Notes: generated from the letters alone by a model not told the origin. A stretch of 64,000 nucleotides of DNA from Tolypeutes matacus (GCA_026826555.1 JAKSZT010054573.1:1889470-1953469), one strand, 5' to 3'; counted from the first letter of the stretch, positions 39,335-51,035 are shown. Numbers and translations: made by a program.

Positions 39335-39990
39335 AAAAACTTTATAAAGTCAAGAATAAGGTTTTATTAGACTGGGCTTCTAGTGTTCATCTTGTAATAG
39401 TGGGTTGTAGCAGTGGGTGGAGATCCACATAATGAGCAGGAAGATGTTGACCTCCCATCCTGGGGAGTCCTGAGATGTTCTCAAATAGAGGGCAGGTGTC
39501 TCTCGAGAGCATAGGTAGTGCCTAATAGGGGAGGACAGACCAGTGTGTCCAGCCCACAATGTTGCTTCAAGTAACTATGAATCTCGTTCTTCAAGGAGTG
39601 AAGCTTGGTGGTTGCCATGTGTCCTGAGGGGAGGGGGAGGGAGGAATAGAATAGATCGAACATGGGGAATTTTGGGGGCAATGGAATTGTTCTACATGAT
39701 CTTGCAACAATGGATACAGGCCATGTTAAATTTCATCAAAATTTATAAATGTGTTTGGTCCAAAATGTAAACCATAATGTAAATCATTGACCATGGTGAG
39801 TAGTGATGTTTCACTGTTTGTACATCAGTTGTAACAAATGTACCATCCACATGTAAAATGTTATTAGTAAGGGAAAGGGGAAAAGGGGGAGGATGTTGAG
39901 TATATGGGAATACCCTATATTCTGTACATCACTTTTCTGTAACCTAAAGCTTCTTTGAAGACAAAATGAAAAAAAATAAGACACTGGGGG
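39335..39990 (+). mobile_element. L1M 3' UTR, copy 1
   Basis: 'caatggaattgttctacatg', 'aatgtaccatccacatgtaa' and 'cacttttctgtaacctaaag' followed by an A-rich tail are the sense 3' end of an L1M-type element. The upstream block 'cctcccatcctggggagtcc' recurs at about 40391 in copy 2. Confidence 0.75.
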
Positions 39991-40189
39991 AATAAATGGA
40001 AGAAAATGTCACTGTCCATGCAAGACAACATATCTTACAGTGATGAAATACATAATGTAAAAAATTTTAAAAATATTTATTATTTTTTTTATTATTCCAA
40101 ATAAAAAAAATATTTTGTTATTTTTAAAACTATCATTATTTTGTTTTCTTATTAATTGTATTTGCTTATTTTGTTGGCTTCATTTTTTA

Positions 40190-41800
40190 AGAAGTTTTGG
40201 ATCACAGAAGGGTAACAACTGTGGCAGGGGAGGACTATTGGTGTGGGGTGTCAGTGATGGGGGATGCATGAGAGGAGGTTCACCTGGGGCATACCTATAA
40301 GACATGTAAGTGTGTTCAAGTGTTCAGGGGGCATTGTCACATTGTCACAGTGGGTGGAGATTCACACAATAACTGAAAGAATATTAAATCCCCATCCTGG
40401 GGGGCTCTGCCACATTCTCTAACAGGACAGCAAGAATCTCACCAAGCAGAGACTGGTGAAGGAGGATGAAGCATTGGTGGTCCCTTGATATTAATGACTG
40501 TACTTAGGAACCTTTATTTTTGAAATTGAAGCAGCCTAGTAATATAGGGTACCTGAGAGGTAACTCCTGAAAGCCTCCTTGTTGCTCAAATGTGGTCTCT
40601 CTTTTAGCTGAATTCAGCATATAAATGCATTACCTTCCCTCCAGTGTGGGACATGATTCCTGGGGATGAGCCTCCCTGGCACCGAGGGATTACTACCAAG
40701 CACCAACTAGCAATGCAACTGGAAAAAGACCTTGACTGAAAGGGGGAAAGGGTAAAGACAAATGAGTTTATATGGCTAAGAGACTTCAAAGTGAGTTGGG
40801 AGGTTATTCCAGAGGTTACGCTAATGCATGTTTCAGCAGGATCTCATTAACTGCCAAAGTAAACATTGCCTCAAATAGCAGGGCTCCAGAGGGATCTGGA
40901 GACATTCAGACTCTATAGGCAGGGCAGACAGTTCAGGAGTTTGGTGCCCTGCCAGTAGGCCCTACTTTGGAATTTATGCTCCTCAGTGTGATAGAGGTGG
41001 ACTCAGTTGTGGTTTCCTTACACGTGGTTCTTCTGCCCTTTCTATTTGAATCTATAGTTAGTACTAGAATTGATAGGTATATGTCCAAGAGACTTAAAGC
41101 TTTGGGCTGTCCATGTGCCAGCTGGGCCCTGAATCTCAACAAAGTTGCAAAACCTACTCTCCAGTTCATTGGATTCACCCAGAACAACTAACAAGGAGAT
41201 GATGATGGACAACAGCCATCCCAAGGAACAGAGAGAGTCTACAACTGCAAGCAAGATAGTTCAATCCGTCTGCCCCATGGGATCTAAGCCCTCTCTCAAT
41301 TAGAGGTGGAGTGGGCACCACCATCCCAGAATCCTCAGGATTGGGGAGTGAACGATGAACTAGAGTAGACTTACTATTATTCTACTTCAGACTTATTGTG
41401 ATTCTAGCAATGGAAGAACTTTTATCATTGATGTGGAGGCAGTGGCCACTGGAAGTTCTGAGCAGGGGGGAGAGGGAAAAATAGGTGTAATATGGGGGAA
41501 TTTTCAGGAGTTTGGAATTGTCCTGAATGACATTGCAATTATAGATACAAGGCATTATATATCTTGTCATAAGTTACAAAACTGTGCGGAAGAGTGTAAA
41601 CTACAATGTAAACTATAATCCACGCTTGGTGGCAATGCTCCAAAGTGTGTTCATCAATTGTAACAAATGTACCACACTAAAGAAGGATGTTGTTAATTTG
41701 GGGAAATGTGGAAGGGCAAGGGAGTGGGAAATATGGGAATCCCCTATATTTTTTATATAACCTTTTATGTAATATAAGAATCTTTAAAAAGAAAAAAAAG
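40190..41800 (+). mobile_element. L1M 3' UTR, copy 2 (long)
   Basis: A longer sense copy of the same 3' UTR. Blocks such as 'ttagctgaattcagcatata', 'gtgtgggacatgattcctgg', 'acaaatgtaccacactaaag' and the terminal A-rich tail fit L1M 3' UTRs. Open frames at 40933-41191 lie on both strands of the UTR and are chance. Confidence 0.75.
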
Positions 41801-43369
41801 AAAGAATAAGGTTTTGCTGTACTATAATTGAGAATATATTGTTTTTCCTGGATTATGTTTTTGGATTTTTCATTTTTTTATTTAAAGTAGAGAACATATG
41901 TTTTGTTACAGAGAAACATTGAGTCACTTTAGTTTCTGCCAAGACCTTAGACATTGGTTAGCATCATTTAGGTCCTTGTCAATTTCTTTGCTTTCCTTAG
42001 AAATTTATCATTTATTCTTTCTAAAATTATTTCAAAGGGTAGGCTGCATAGGCTCTTTTTTTTTTTTTTTTTGCATAGACTCTTAAATGCCCACTAACTG
42101 TGAAAGTAATAGATTTTCAACTGAAAATGTAACTTTCTGCTCAGTCGCGTAAGTGTGACTGTTGGGTATTGGGTAGAACAAAGCCGTCATGCAAACCCAT
42201 TCTGATCTCTTCAGCATCTGAATTATGCCTCACTGCTGTTATCGACTGGATGGATCTGGCTTCTTATATGATTAGAGCTGCTTAAAACACACAAACTGGG
42301 GAGTCTAAAACACCACCAATGACATCCTTCTAAATCCGTGGGGTAGAAAACTTATTTCAGCTACCTCTTGAAAGGGAGCATAATCCAAATTACTAAGAAG
42401 GATTCATGAAGATAGAAGATAAATAATCTGACTCTCCTGAATTTTCTTGAGACCCTGACACTTACCTAATAAAGTTTGTTTTTTTTTAACATATACTGTA
42501 TCTAATATTCTTGATTTTAGCTGTTTTGTTTTTGGAAAAAATAGCCACAAAAACAAAGTAATAATAAATTTAGCAAACAAAGAAGCAACACTAACAAGTT
42601 ATAATGAAAAGCTATTTCCAAACAATTGTAACTTTTCATTGTTGATCCATATAAGGAATAATTTTTAAATGTGTGACTTTTAAGTATGTGAATTCATTAC
42701 TTGTTAAGTTGTAATTAATAATATTATAAATACATGTTTCAAAATGTTCTATATATCCTTAATATATGGGTATATTACCTACACTAAACGGGTGGCCTAT
42801 TTTTTTAAAATTTATGCTTGGCCTCTGTCAAAACCTTTGAATTTACACTCATATAATAATTTCGATGCCACAACATTATCAGTGCACAGCTTTAGAACCA
42901 TCTCAACTATACGCCAAAATTCTTTACAACTTCCAGGCAAGTATCTTAACCAAAACTCCCAATACCATAAACTACTCCAAGGTCTAAGAGGTATTCTCCA
43001 CCCAACCACACATTCACCGAAATATTTATCTGAGATTCCAACTGCCAAGGACTTCTCATAATTACTTAATGTTATTATTGCTTTGTTGATATCATTATTT
43101 GAAACTAGAAGAAAAGTTAAGGAACCGGTTGTGGTTCTGATTACTGGCGGGCAAGCACCATTTGAAGGTTGTTTTCTTTTGCCTTGTTTTGTGTTCTGGC
43201 TAGAATGAGAATTCACTACAGAGTCCAAGTGCATTCTCAGCGGACCACAGAAGAGGCACTGCTGACCCTCTTCTTCAGATGCTTGTTCTGCAAGAATGTT
43301 GAGTCATCCTGACAAATTCTCGTGTTCATTTGTGCATTCCTTTCACATGTAGATGCAACTATGCACGTG
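41801..43369. other. AT-rich intergenic DNA, no gene seen
   Basis: A T15-type run lies at about 42057-42072. Opposite-strand frames overlap at 42744-43061 (105 codons) and 42812-43234 (140 codons), without a recognisable product. Confidence 0.4.
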
Positions 43370-44316
43370 ACTAGCTTACCCATACCCCATGGAGTCTATG
43401 GACTAGCTGACTCATACCCAGTGGAGACTATAATATAGTGGGTATATACCTATACCCACTGGAGTCTAGACTAGCTTACCCATATGCCCTGGAGTACATA
43501 GACTGGCTTAATTCATACCCAGCGGAGACTAAAAAACACCTTACCTATATCCACTGGAGTCTATAGACTAGCTTACCCATACTCACAGGAATGTATAGAC
43601 TAACTTAGTCATACACAGTGGAGACTATAACATAGCTAACCGCTACCCAACAGAGTCTATAACTAGCTTATTCACACCCAGTGGAGACTGTAAAACAGCT
43701 TACCTTTACCCACTAGAGTCTATAGACTAGCTTACTCATATTCAGGGGAGACTATAAAACAGCTTACCTATATCCACTGGGATCTACAGACTAGCTTACC
43801 TCTACCCACTGGAGTGAATAGACTAACTTACTCATACTCAGTGCAGACTATAAAACAGATTACCCCTACCCAACAGAGTCTATATCTAGCTTACCCATAC
43901 CCGCTGGAAAGTATAGGCTGGCTTACTCATACCCAGTGCAGACTGTAAAACAGCTTACCTACACCCACTGGACTCTGTAGACTAGCTTGCCCATACCCAC
44001 TGGAAATGTATAGACTGGCTTATTCATACCCAGTGCAGACTGTAAAACAGCTTACCTACACCCACTGGAGTCTACAGACCACCTTACACCTACCACTGTA
44101 GTCTATAGACTGCCTCACTCATACAAAATGGAGATTATAGGCCAACTTACTTATATCAAATGTAGCCCATAGACTAATCTCCCCAAATCCAATGGAGTCT
44201 ATAAATTAGCTTACTCTTTCCTGATGGAGTCTATAGATTACTTTACCCATTCCCAATGGAGTCTATGAACCTGCTTACCCATACCCAAAGGGAGTATATG
44301 GACTTACACATACTCC
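43370..44316. repeat. Diverged minisatellite, about 32 bp monomer with higher-order units
   Basis: About 29-30 head-to-tail monomers of 31-33 bp share the core 'gcttacccatacccactgga' then 'gtctatag'. At least three subtypes recur in order: A (starts actagcttac, ends tatag), B (actggcttactcatacc, ends gactgtaaa) and C (acagcttacctacaccc). A-B-C runs make a unit of about 97 bp through the middle, with some B-C pairs. Monomers at the right edge (after about 44080) are the most diverged. No conserved open frame runs through the array. Confidence 0.95.
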
Positions 44317-44714
44317 AAAAAGCTCATTCAGAATTCTTTGTTTACTCACACGTGGCCTTCTCTAGAAAGGATGTCCATATACTGCTGGATGGAAATGTAG
44401 CCCTAAGTCATGTGCATTGTCTTGGTGCCCAGAATCCATCTAAGTAGAAGCACCTAGGCCTCTCTTGGGACATAGAGTTCCCATCTCTGCCAGTGTCTCC
44501 ATTATCTGGTAGACAGCATAAGTTGGCAACAGGCCTCCATTGGTTTCCAGAAGTCTCCATGAGGACTAAACGCAATGCACAACATTACTGATCGCTTCAC
44601 AGTGATTCGTAATATAATTATACCTGCTTTTTCTACATGTTTTCCAATGTCTTTTCACCTTTATTTAACCATTAGGTAATGATTACATTGCTTTGATTAT
44701 TTCCTTTTTATTTA

Positions 44715-44870
44715 TTCACTTAAATATTAACTGAGTTCCTACTATGTCAGGAATAGGCTTAATATAGGAAATAATAAAGTGAGCAAGTGATATATGGTCT
44801 CTGTCCTCTGGGAGTTTATTAATGTCTTGGAAAGCCCTGAGTTAATCATTAAAACAACAGTAATGATGTC
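44715..44870 (-). mobile_element. L2-like LINE fragment
   Basis: 'gagttcctactatgtcagga', 'gtgagcaagtgatatatggt' and 'ctctgtcctctgggagttta' resemble the reverse of an L2 3' end. A second similar start follows the SINE at about 45075-45150. Confidence 0.55.
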
Positions 44871-44885
44871 AAGAATATTTACTGA

Positions 44886-45066
44886 GGGAAGCGTCTGTGG
44901 CTCAATCAGTAGGGCTCCCGTTTACCATGTGGGAGGCCCCGGGTTCGGTTCCCGGGACCTCCTGGTGGGGGCGGGCCCGCCCGCACGGCGTGGTTAGCTG
45001 ACCCGGCGAGCACAGGCAGCAAGGGGGGGATAAATGAATAAATAAATAAAATCTTAAAAAAAAAAA
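44886..45066 (+). mobile_element. DAS-type SINE, full length
   Basis: A plus-strand tRNA-derived SINE. The head 'gtctgtggctcaatcagtag' carries an A-box-like element. 'gggttcggttcccggg' is the B box. A GC-rich body ('ggcgggcccgcccgcacggc') and an A-rich tail (aaataaataaataaaatc, then A12) follow. A perfect 15 bp duplication, aagaatatttactga, flanks it at 44871-44885 and 45067-45081. It matches the minus-strand copy at 20643-20830 closely. The pol III promoter looks intact. Confidence 0.95.
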
Positions 45067-45149
45067 AAGAATATTTACTGAATATTTCCTATGCTGTAGA
45101 CACTGTGAAAGATACTAGGAATACAATTATGAATAAAACTTTGGGAAAT

Positions 45150-46160
45150 CATCTGAATATAAATTGTGATTATATTAATCAATGTTCTTTCTTAAAATAG
45201 CATAATATTTGGAATTCGCATTTTTAGAACATTTTCCATCGCTTTTCTTACATTAGCCTTGCAATAACTTTGCCTGTGAGTTCTAGCTCTGCCCTCTAGA
45301 GTCAACAGGATAAGTTTCCTTCCTCCACCATGTGACTTTCAAATACTTTGACAACGAGATCATGGCTTTTTCTTTCTAGATTAATCATCTCCACTTGTTC
45401 CAACACTTCCCATACAACAGTTTCTAATCATCTCACCTGGAGGATGGCAGTTTCCCACATATTTCCTTTTTAATCACCTTTGCTTTCAGCTGTGAGACAA
45501 AGAAAGGCACTGAAAACTCATCAACATGATTAACGTTACATTTCCTAATTTTAAGGAGAGATGCTTAAGCACCTATATGCATGGCCACACCCATTGCGGG
45601 CTTCGTCTCCATGCTTGCTTGGAGCACAGGTGAACATTCCCCTTGACACTGAAATCCTTCCCTTGGGGCGAGCCATCAAGAAAACGAAGGGGGCGAATGT
45701 TGAGACAATGTAAATTTGGGGGACAGTGAAGCAGCCAAATTCTTTACCCTTCCTGTACCTGCAATTAGCAACGCACATACTCTGGGAATAAAACATGGAG
45801 ACCCTCATGGAAAAACTAAATATGGTGAGAGAAATCCCATTAAGCCCCCATTATCCACCAATCATTTTAATATATTTGTATAGTAAATCAGTCGTATAGC
45901 TGATTGAAGTCAGGAAAAGCAAAATTTAAATTTATTGAGTAGACGCCAAATAGGAATTGCCAAAATCATGATGTGTTGTTAGCAAAGGCATAGAGAAACC
46001 GAATACATGGTTAAGAAAAAGGTTATTGGCTAGGGAAAAGTCATGGTGATGATGAGCTATTTTGACGTAAACTTTGAAAGCTGGCGATTTGGGATCTCCC
46101 CTCTGTATTTTTAATACCTGTAAAGCTGAGCTAAAGCACTAATTCTAATAGGAATTCCTC
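45150..46160. other. Intergenic DNA, no gene seen
   Basis: No recognisable frame or repeat. Confidence 0.4.
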
Positions 46161-46164
46161 TCTC

Positions 46165-46469
46165 ATCCGGCACGTTCCCAGTTACGCAGCTGCCATAGGA
46201 CGAATGGCTCTGCTGGGCACCGATTCCTCGCTCTGGTACGTTCTGTCCCATCTTTGGACATGAACTCCGCAGGGTCTTCAAAGGGAAGCTCCTGTCTTTG
46301 GCACATTCACTGCGAGATCTCTTGGTTGTTTCTATATTTCTGCTCCACGAGACGCAGTGACGGGGGTGACGAATAGGCAGCCCTGCTCGCGGTGTGGCAA
46401 AGATCCTGGTCACAGAAGCGGCTCGCTAGCAGCTTCCTTCGTCTACTTGAAGGCCTTGGTCCTCGCCAT
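46165..46469 (-). pseudogene. Decayed histone H3 processed pseudogene
   Basis: Read on the minus strand from an ATG at 46469, the sequence opens with MARTK, the invariant start of histone H3, and soon meets a stop. In the following frames blocks line up in order with H3: 'RRKLLASR' against the PRKQLATK tail segment, 'LRLVEQKYRNNQEIS' against the alphaN helix (ALREIRRYQKSTELL), an LPF, then at DNA level a 'ccagagcg..ggaatcggtgc' block against the FQSAAIGA segment, and a final 'ggaacgtgc' against the GERA end. The total is about 305 bp against 411 bp for a working gene, so several deletions and frameshifts have occurred. No intron is apparent, which fits a retrocopy. The surrounding CpG-rich sequence up to about 46560 may be the former 5' UTR. 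The H3 subtype cannot be told. It is clearly non-functional. Confidence 0.65.
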
Positions 46470-46599
46470 GATGGGCCGATGGCTGCCAGCCCTAGATCCG
46501 CTGCGGCGCAGGCACGCACCTCGGCGGGCCAGCTGAGAAGATGGCAGCTCACAGTCCATCTGGAGGCCCAGAAGTGTTTGAAATGACCCAGATCTTATC

Positions 46600-47950
46600 G
46601 GTCCCAGGCAACATGCTGTGTTCTATGGGGCCCCAGAGATTCATACCAACGCAGGGTACCTACTTGGGTCCGTAACACACAGAATGGCGCCACCGAGTAG
46701 GTCTGAAATCCTAAAATGGCAATTTATTGCCATTTAGCTGTTCAATGACCTTCTCAGCGAGGGTCAACTTGGGTTGCACCCAACCTCCTGTGGGCTCTGG
46801 ACGTACTGACGCATCCAGTGCACTTCCTTGTGCCTAATTAGAACGGGTGTCAGGAAATGCAGTACATTCTACCACAACAATTCAAGAATTACTCTGACAT
46901 GGAGCATTCTATGGTCATTGTTGAACACCCAGGGACTAGCATAGATAAGTCAGAATGTCCGTATTCTCAAACACCAAAGAAAATTGCAGTTTTTTTTTTT
47001 AAGAGAGAGAGATCAACCAGAAAATGTATTTTCTTTTTTTATTCAAGCTATTGCAATAGTTTATTTTATCAGCAATTTGCCACCTGCTAATACAGGGGCG
47101 TTTAAAACAATCTTGTTTATGTCAGAAACTGCACATTTTCCTCTCACCTTTCAGGAGAACAAGGAATCAGAAATGTCAAGGTCCATTACAACAATTCTCA
47201 GGGTGCAAGCTATAACTTTGATATTTTACTGAAATGTTTTGTTTGGAATCTGAGAGTTCATTGTTCAGCATCCTTTGTCACAGAGAGTGAAATAACACCT
47301 TGTTTCCTTTTTTACAAGAAAAAATAAAATGCATTGCGTTCCTGAGGAGTAATTTCCAATTTAGTTTGTGGCTGTCCCTTAAATGTCAGAAGGAAGAAAG
47401 ATGGGAGGCAACACTCAAAAACATTTATGCTCTAAAAGGAAGATTTCTATTTTATGCCTGTTTTCACTTCTCTATATTGTCTACATTTTCCCTAATAGGT
47501 AATTATGTTAATCCTTGGTGTTGTAATTAAAAGAAAAAAATGGAGCTGGCGCTTTAATAGTTACTAAAATTTTTGTGTGATTAGAAGTCACTAGTGGTTT
47601 GGGAGCCTCAGCAGCTTTCTTCGCACCATCCATTGTGATTTGTATGATTAATCAACCTTGCTGAAAAGTGCTCTGGGGCATGTCTTGTCCCCACATGTGT
47701 TCCCATCCTGTTTCAAATAGGAGACCTCAATCCTTGCTGGACTTCCTCTAATTCCTTGGGCACAGGATGCTCAGGATGAATCAAAAAATAATCTGCCCCA
47801 TTTACAAAGTAGAGACAACTCTCTCTGTCACAAAAATTGTAATTCATTACTTTTCTGCATAGCTCATCAGAATTCTCCACAAATTTTATTCTCAATAAAC
47901 TGCTGCTCCTAAATTTTCAGGCTTATATGAGGAGCGAGCAGTCTTAATAA
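46600..47950. other. Intergenic DNA, no gene seen
   Basis: Only short chance frames. No recognisable repeat. Confidence 0.4.
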
Positions 47951-47954
47951 TAAT

Positions 47955-48190
47955 AACTATAATTTATTGAACAGTTAAATATCTGCCAGGTGCTCTGCTA
48001 AGCATTTTGATTATAACATTTGATTTAATTCACTAAGCAACCTACGCATGGAGCAGTATTAATAGCTCCATTTTTACGAGAAAGCCGATGCTTAGAGAGT
48101 TTAAGTAACTCATCCATAGTGCCCAAACCCAATAAACTCTCGTGCTAGGATTTGAACCCAGGACCTGCTGGTTCCAAAGTTAGGCATGTT
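47955..48190 (-). mobile_element. MIR SINE
   Basis: 'aatttattgaacagttaaat', 'gccaggtgctctgctaagca', 'tagagagtttaagtaactca' and 'gatttgaacccaggacctgc' are MIR in reverse, nearly full length. Confidence 0.8.
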
Positions 48191-48619
48191 ATACTGCCAT
48201 TTGATTCTGCAGCCAATGCCCATTATGCTGCTTTATCTTCCTGCCAAGAATGTAAGTTCGGTAAACACGGGGACCCTGTCAGTTCTGATTATTCAGCAAA
48301 TATCCTGGTGTCAGTAAGACTATTTGAAGATTTTGGAAAAAAATTCTGCTATTATTTGTTGCTTTAGTCAATGGTAGGCTAATTAGGTAGGCTAATTTAA
48401 GCATACCTCAAAGACAGATAAACTTTCCACCTTATAAGCACAGCATTTAGTCTCAGATGGAATAAAACATAACTGAACCCTAACCTTCTTATATCAACAA
48501 GTTTATTAACCAAAAGTTAGAATGAACGCATGCTTTCACACCACAGCAGAAAGTAATACCTGCATATACCTCTCTATTCCGGCTGGGTGGTTTCTGCGTC
48601 TTGTCAATGAAGCAAGGGC

Positions 48620-48850
48620 ATGCTTAAGAAACTATCAGTTATATACGGTGACAATAATGCCACGTAACAAACATCCCATTCTTCAGTGGCTTAAAATAAA
48701 ATGGATTTACTGAGCTCATGTGGGCTGGACATTCAGGCTGTGTTTGGGCTGCTCTTTAGATCTCAGCTAAGTGCCAGCAGTTGCTTATCTGCTGAGGCGG
48801 CAGGACCATGGGCCTCATCTTCCAGCAGGCTCCAAGGTATGTTCTCAGCA
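48620..48850 (-). mobile_element. MLT1-like (MaLR) LTR fragment
   Basis: 'taacaaacatcccattcttc', 'agtggcttaaaataaaatgg' and 'tctcagctaagtgccagcag' resemble reversed MLT1-type LTR sequence. An L1 module cuts it off on the right. Confidence 0.45.
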
Positions 48851-48892
48851 CAGGGTCAGGGCAGCAAGAGCAAACAGAGAAGCACATGCACT

Positions 48893-49610
48893 TTTACAAA
48901 GTTATTGAAGTATATCACTCATTCATGGAAATACATGAACAATAAGTGTATAGAAATTGTAGTGAACTTACAAAACAAACATACATAACACCATACAGGG
49001 CTCTCACACCTCACCCTACCACCAGTACCTTGATTGTTGTGAAACATTTTTAACTAATGGTGAACGAGCATCCTCAAAATATTACTACTAACCAAAATAT
49101 CTTACATTTGGTATATTTTTCCCCCAACCCACCCTATTATTATTATTATTATTATTATTTTATATAATTTATACATGAACATATATAAACAATAAGTGTA
49201 TAGTTAAAGTTGTGAACTTACAAAGCAAACATACATAACATCATACAGGGCTCCCATACATCACCCCACCACCAACATCTTGCATTGTTGTGAGACGTTT
49301 GTTACAAATTATGAAAGAATATCATCAAAATCTTACTACAAACTATAGTCCATATCTTACATTTGGTGTATTTTTTCCTCAACCCACCCTATTATTTTTT
49401 TTTTAATATATTTTTATTACAGAAGTTATGAACTTACAAAACCATCATGCACATGTGTAGAATTCCCACACAACACCAATCTATCAACACACTACACCGT
49501 GGTGGAACATTTGTTACAGATTGTGAGATAATATCATCAGACTATTACCACTAACCACAGTCCATAGTGTACATTTGGCACACTTTTTCCATACTCCCCC
49601 ATTATCAACA
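48893..49610 (-). repeat. Triplicated L1 3' UTR module
   Basis: Three head-to-tail related units lie at about 48893-49137, 49138-49394 and 49395-49610. Each contains 'gaacttacaaa', a 'catacagggctc' or 'aattcccacac' block, a 'gttgtgaaacattt'-like block and 'tcttacatttggt'-like sequence. The first two share the end 'caacccaccctattatt'. A (ATT)n tract and a T-rich tract mark the unit junctions, as expected of A-tail sequence read in reverse. A fourth, separate copy is at 3703-3880. Confidence 0.8.
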
Positions 49611-50035
49611 CAGAGCATCTTTGGCATAGATGCAAGAATATTATAGTATTACTGTTAACTGCAGCCCATAGGTCACTCCAGTTGTATTTTTCCCATGCTT
49701 CTCCACATTCCCACCACTCTGCAATAGTGATGTACATCTGCTCTAGCTCACAAAGGACACTCTTGCATCTGTACCATCAACCACAATTCTGATCCACCTG
49801 GGTTTACTGAGTTATTCAGTCCCTAGATTATTCTCTAGCTTTCTGTCAATTGACATTTACTTTCTTACCCTTTCCAGCCACATTCCCATTTATAAACCAG
49901 CTGTTACTCACTACAATGTGTTACCATCAACTCTATATATTTCCACATTTTTACAGTAAAGTTAATTAAAACTTCTATGTACATTAGGCATCAGTAGTCC
50001 ATCTCAGCCCTCCTCTTATCACCTTTAAGAATCCA
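49611..50035 (-). mobile_element. L1 3' UTR, proximal part
   Basis: 'accagctgttactcactaca', 'gtgttaccatcaactctata' and 'gcatcagtagtccatctcag' fit a reversed L1 3' UTR. This lies between the ORF2 remnant and the triplicated module. Confidence 0.65.
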
Positions 50036-50039
50036 CCAT

Positions 50040-50782
50040 CTACCACCAGGTCTTGAAGATGTTTTCCTACATTTTCTTCTAGAAACTTTATGGTTCTTGC
50101 TTTTATATTTAGGCTTTTGATCCATTTGGGTTAATTTTTGTATAAGAAGTGAGATAGGGGTCGTCTTTCTTTCTTTTGGCTATGGATATCCAGTTTTCCC
50201 AGCACCATTTGTTGAATGGACTGTTCTACCCAAGCTGGGTGGGTTTGACAGGCTTGTCAAAAATCCCTTGACCACAGATGTAAGGGTCTAAGCTTCTGAA
50301 CCATCAGTTCAGTTCCATTGGTCTATATGTCTGACTTTATGCCGGTACCACGCTGTTTTTACCACTGTAGCTAGGTAATATGATTTAAAGTCTGGAAGTG
50401 AGAGACCTCCAACTTCACTTTTCCCTTTTAAGAGGTTTCTGGCTAGTCGGGACCAGTTACCCTTCCAAAAAATTTTGATAATTGTGTTTTCCATTCATTT
50501 AAAAATGCTGGTGGTATTTTCTATCAGGATTGCATTAAATCTGTATATCAATTTGGGTAGAATTGACATCTTAATGATAGTCTTCCAATCCATAAGCATG
50601 GAATGTTCTTCCAATTATTTAGGTCTTTCTAAATTTCTTTTAACAATGCATTGTAGTTTTCTGAATACAAATGCTTTACATCCTTGGTTAAGTTTGTTCC
50701 TAAAATTTGATTCTTTTAGTTGCTATTGTAAATGGATTTTTTTCTCTGACTTCCTCCTCAGATTGCACATTACTAGTGTCTT
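50040..50782 (-). pseudogene. L1 ORF2 C-terminal half, broken
   Basis: On the minus strand this encodes the region after the reverse transcriptase domain of L1 ORF2p. The best-preserved part (50494-50309, 61 codons) shows the hallmark [20 protein letters not shown] and the 'DQWN' that follows. A WCWENW motif lies further on, near 50200. Many stops and frameshifts break the frame. In working L1s this protein carries endonuclease and reverse transcriptase for target-primed insertion. The reverse transcriptase core is missing here, joined directly to the endonuclease piece near 50782. Confidence 0.88.
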
Positions 50783-50784
50783 TT

Positions 50785-51035
50785 AAAGTCTATTTCATCT
50801 GATGTAAGTATAGCTATTTGGGCTTTATTTATTTATTTATTTATTGATTGATTGATTGATTGTTACTGCATGCATGGAATATCCTTTTCCAGCTTTTCAC
50901 TTTCAATCTAATGGTATCCTTGACTCTAAGGTGAGTGTCTTGCAGACAGCATATAGATGGCTCATATTTTCTCATCCATTCCACCAGTCTGTGTCTTTTG
51001 ATTGGGGAGTTTAATCCATTAACATTCAATGTATT
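50785..51035 (-). pseudogene. L1 ORF2 endonuclease N-terminus, broken
   Basis: The minus-strand frame 51029-50841 reads NVNGLNSPIKRHRLVEWMRK and then a CCLQDTHLR block, the start of the L1 APE-type endonuclease with its first catalytic Asn (N of LNVNGLNSP). The catalytic Glu at the usual CLQETH position is replaced by Asp in this copy. A microsatellite (tttatttatt.. / ttgattgatt..) at 50827-50861 lies just inside the piece. The rest of the endonuclease and the whole RT are lost. Confidence 0.88.
50827..50861. repeat. Compound (TTTA)n(TTGA)n microsatellite inside L1
   Basis: About four tttat units pass directly into about four ttgat units within L1 ORF2-derived sequence. Confidence 0.9.

Noticed and set aside
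40933..41254. Short frames on both strands
   Set aside because: They lie inside an L1 3' UTR and overlap each other.
42744..43234. Overlapping frames of 105 and 140 codons on opposite strands
   Set aside because: No domain and no support from context. AT-rich chance frames.
43370..44316. Possible CRISPR-like array
   Set aside because: Monomers follow head to tail without unique spacers, drift gradually, and the host is a mammal. It is a minisatellite.
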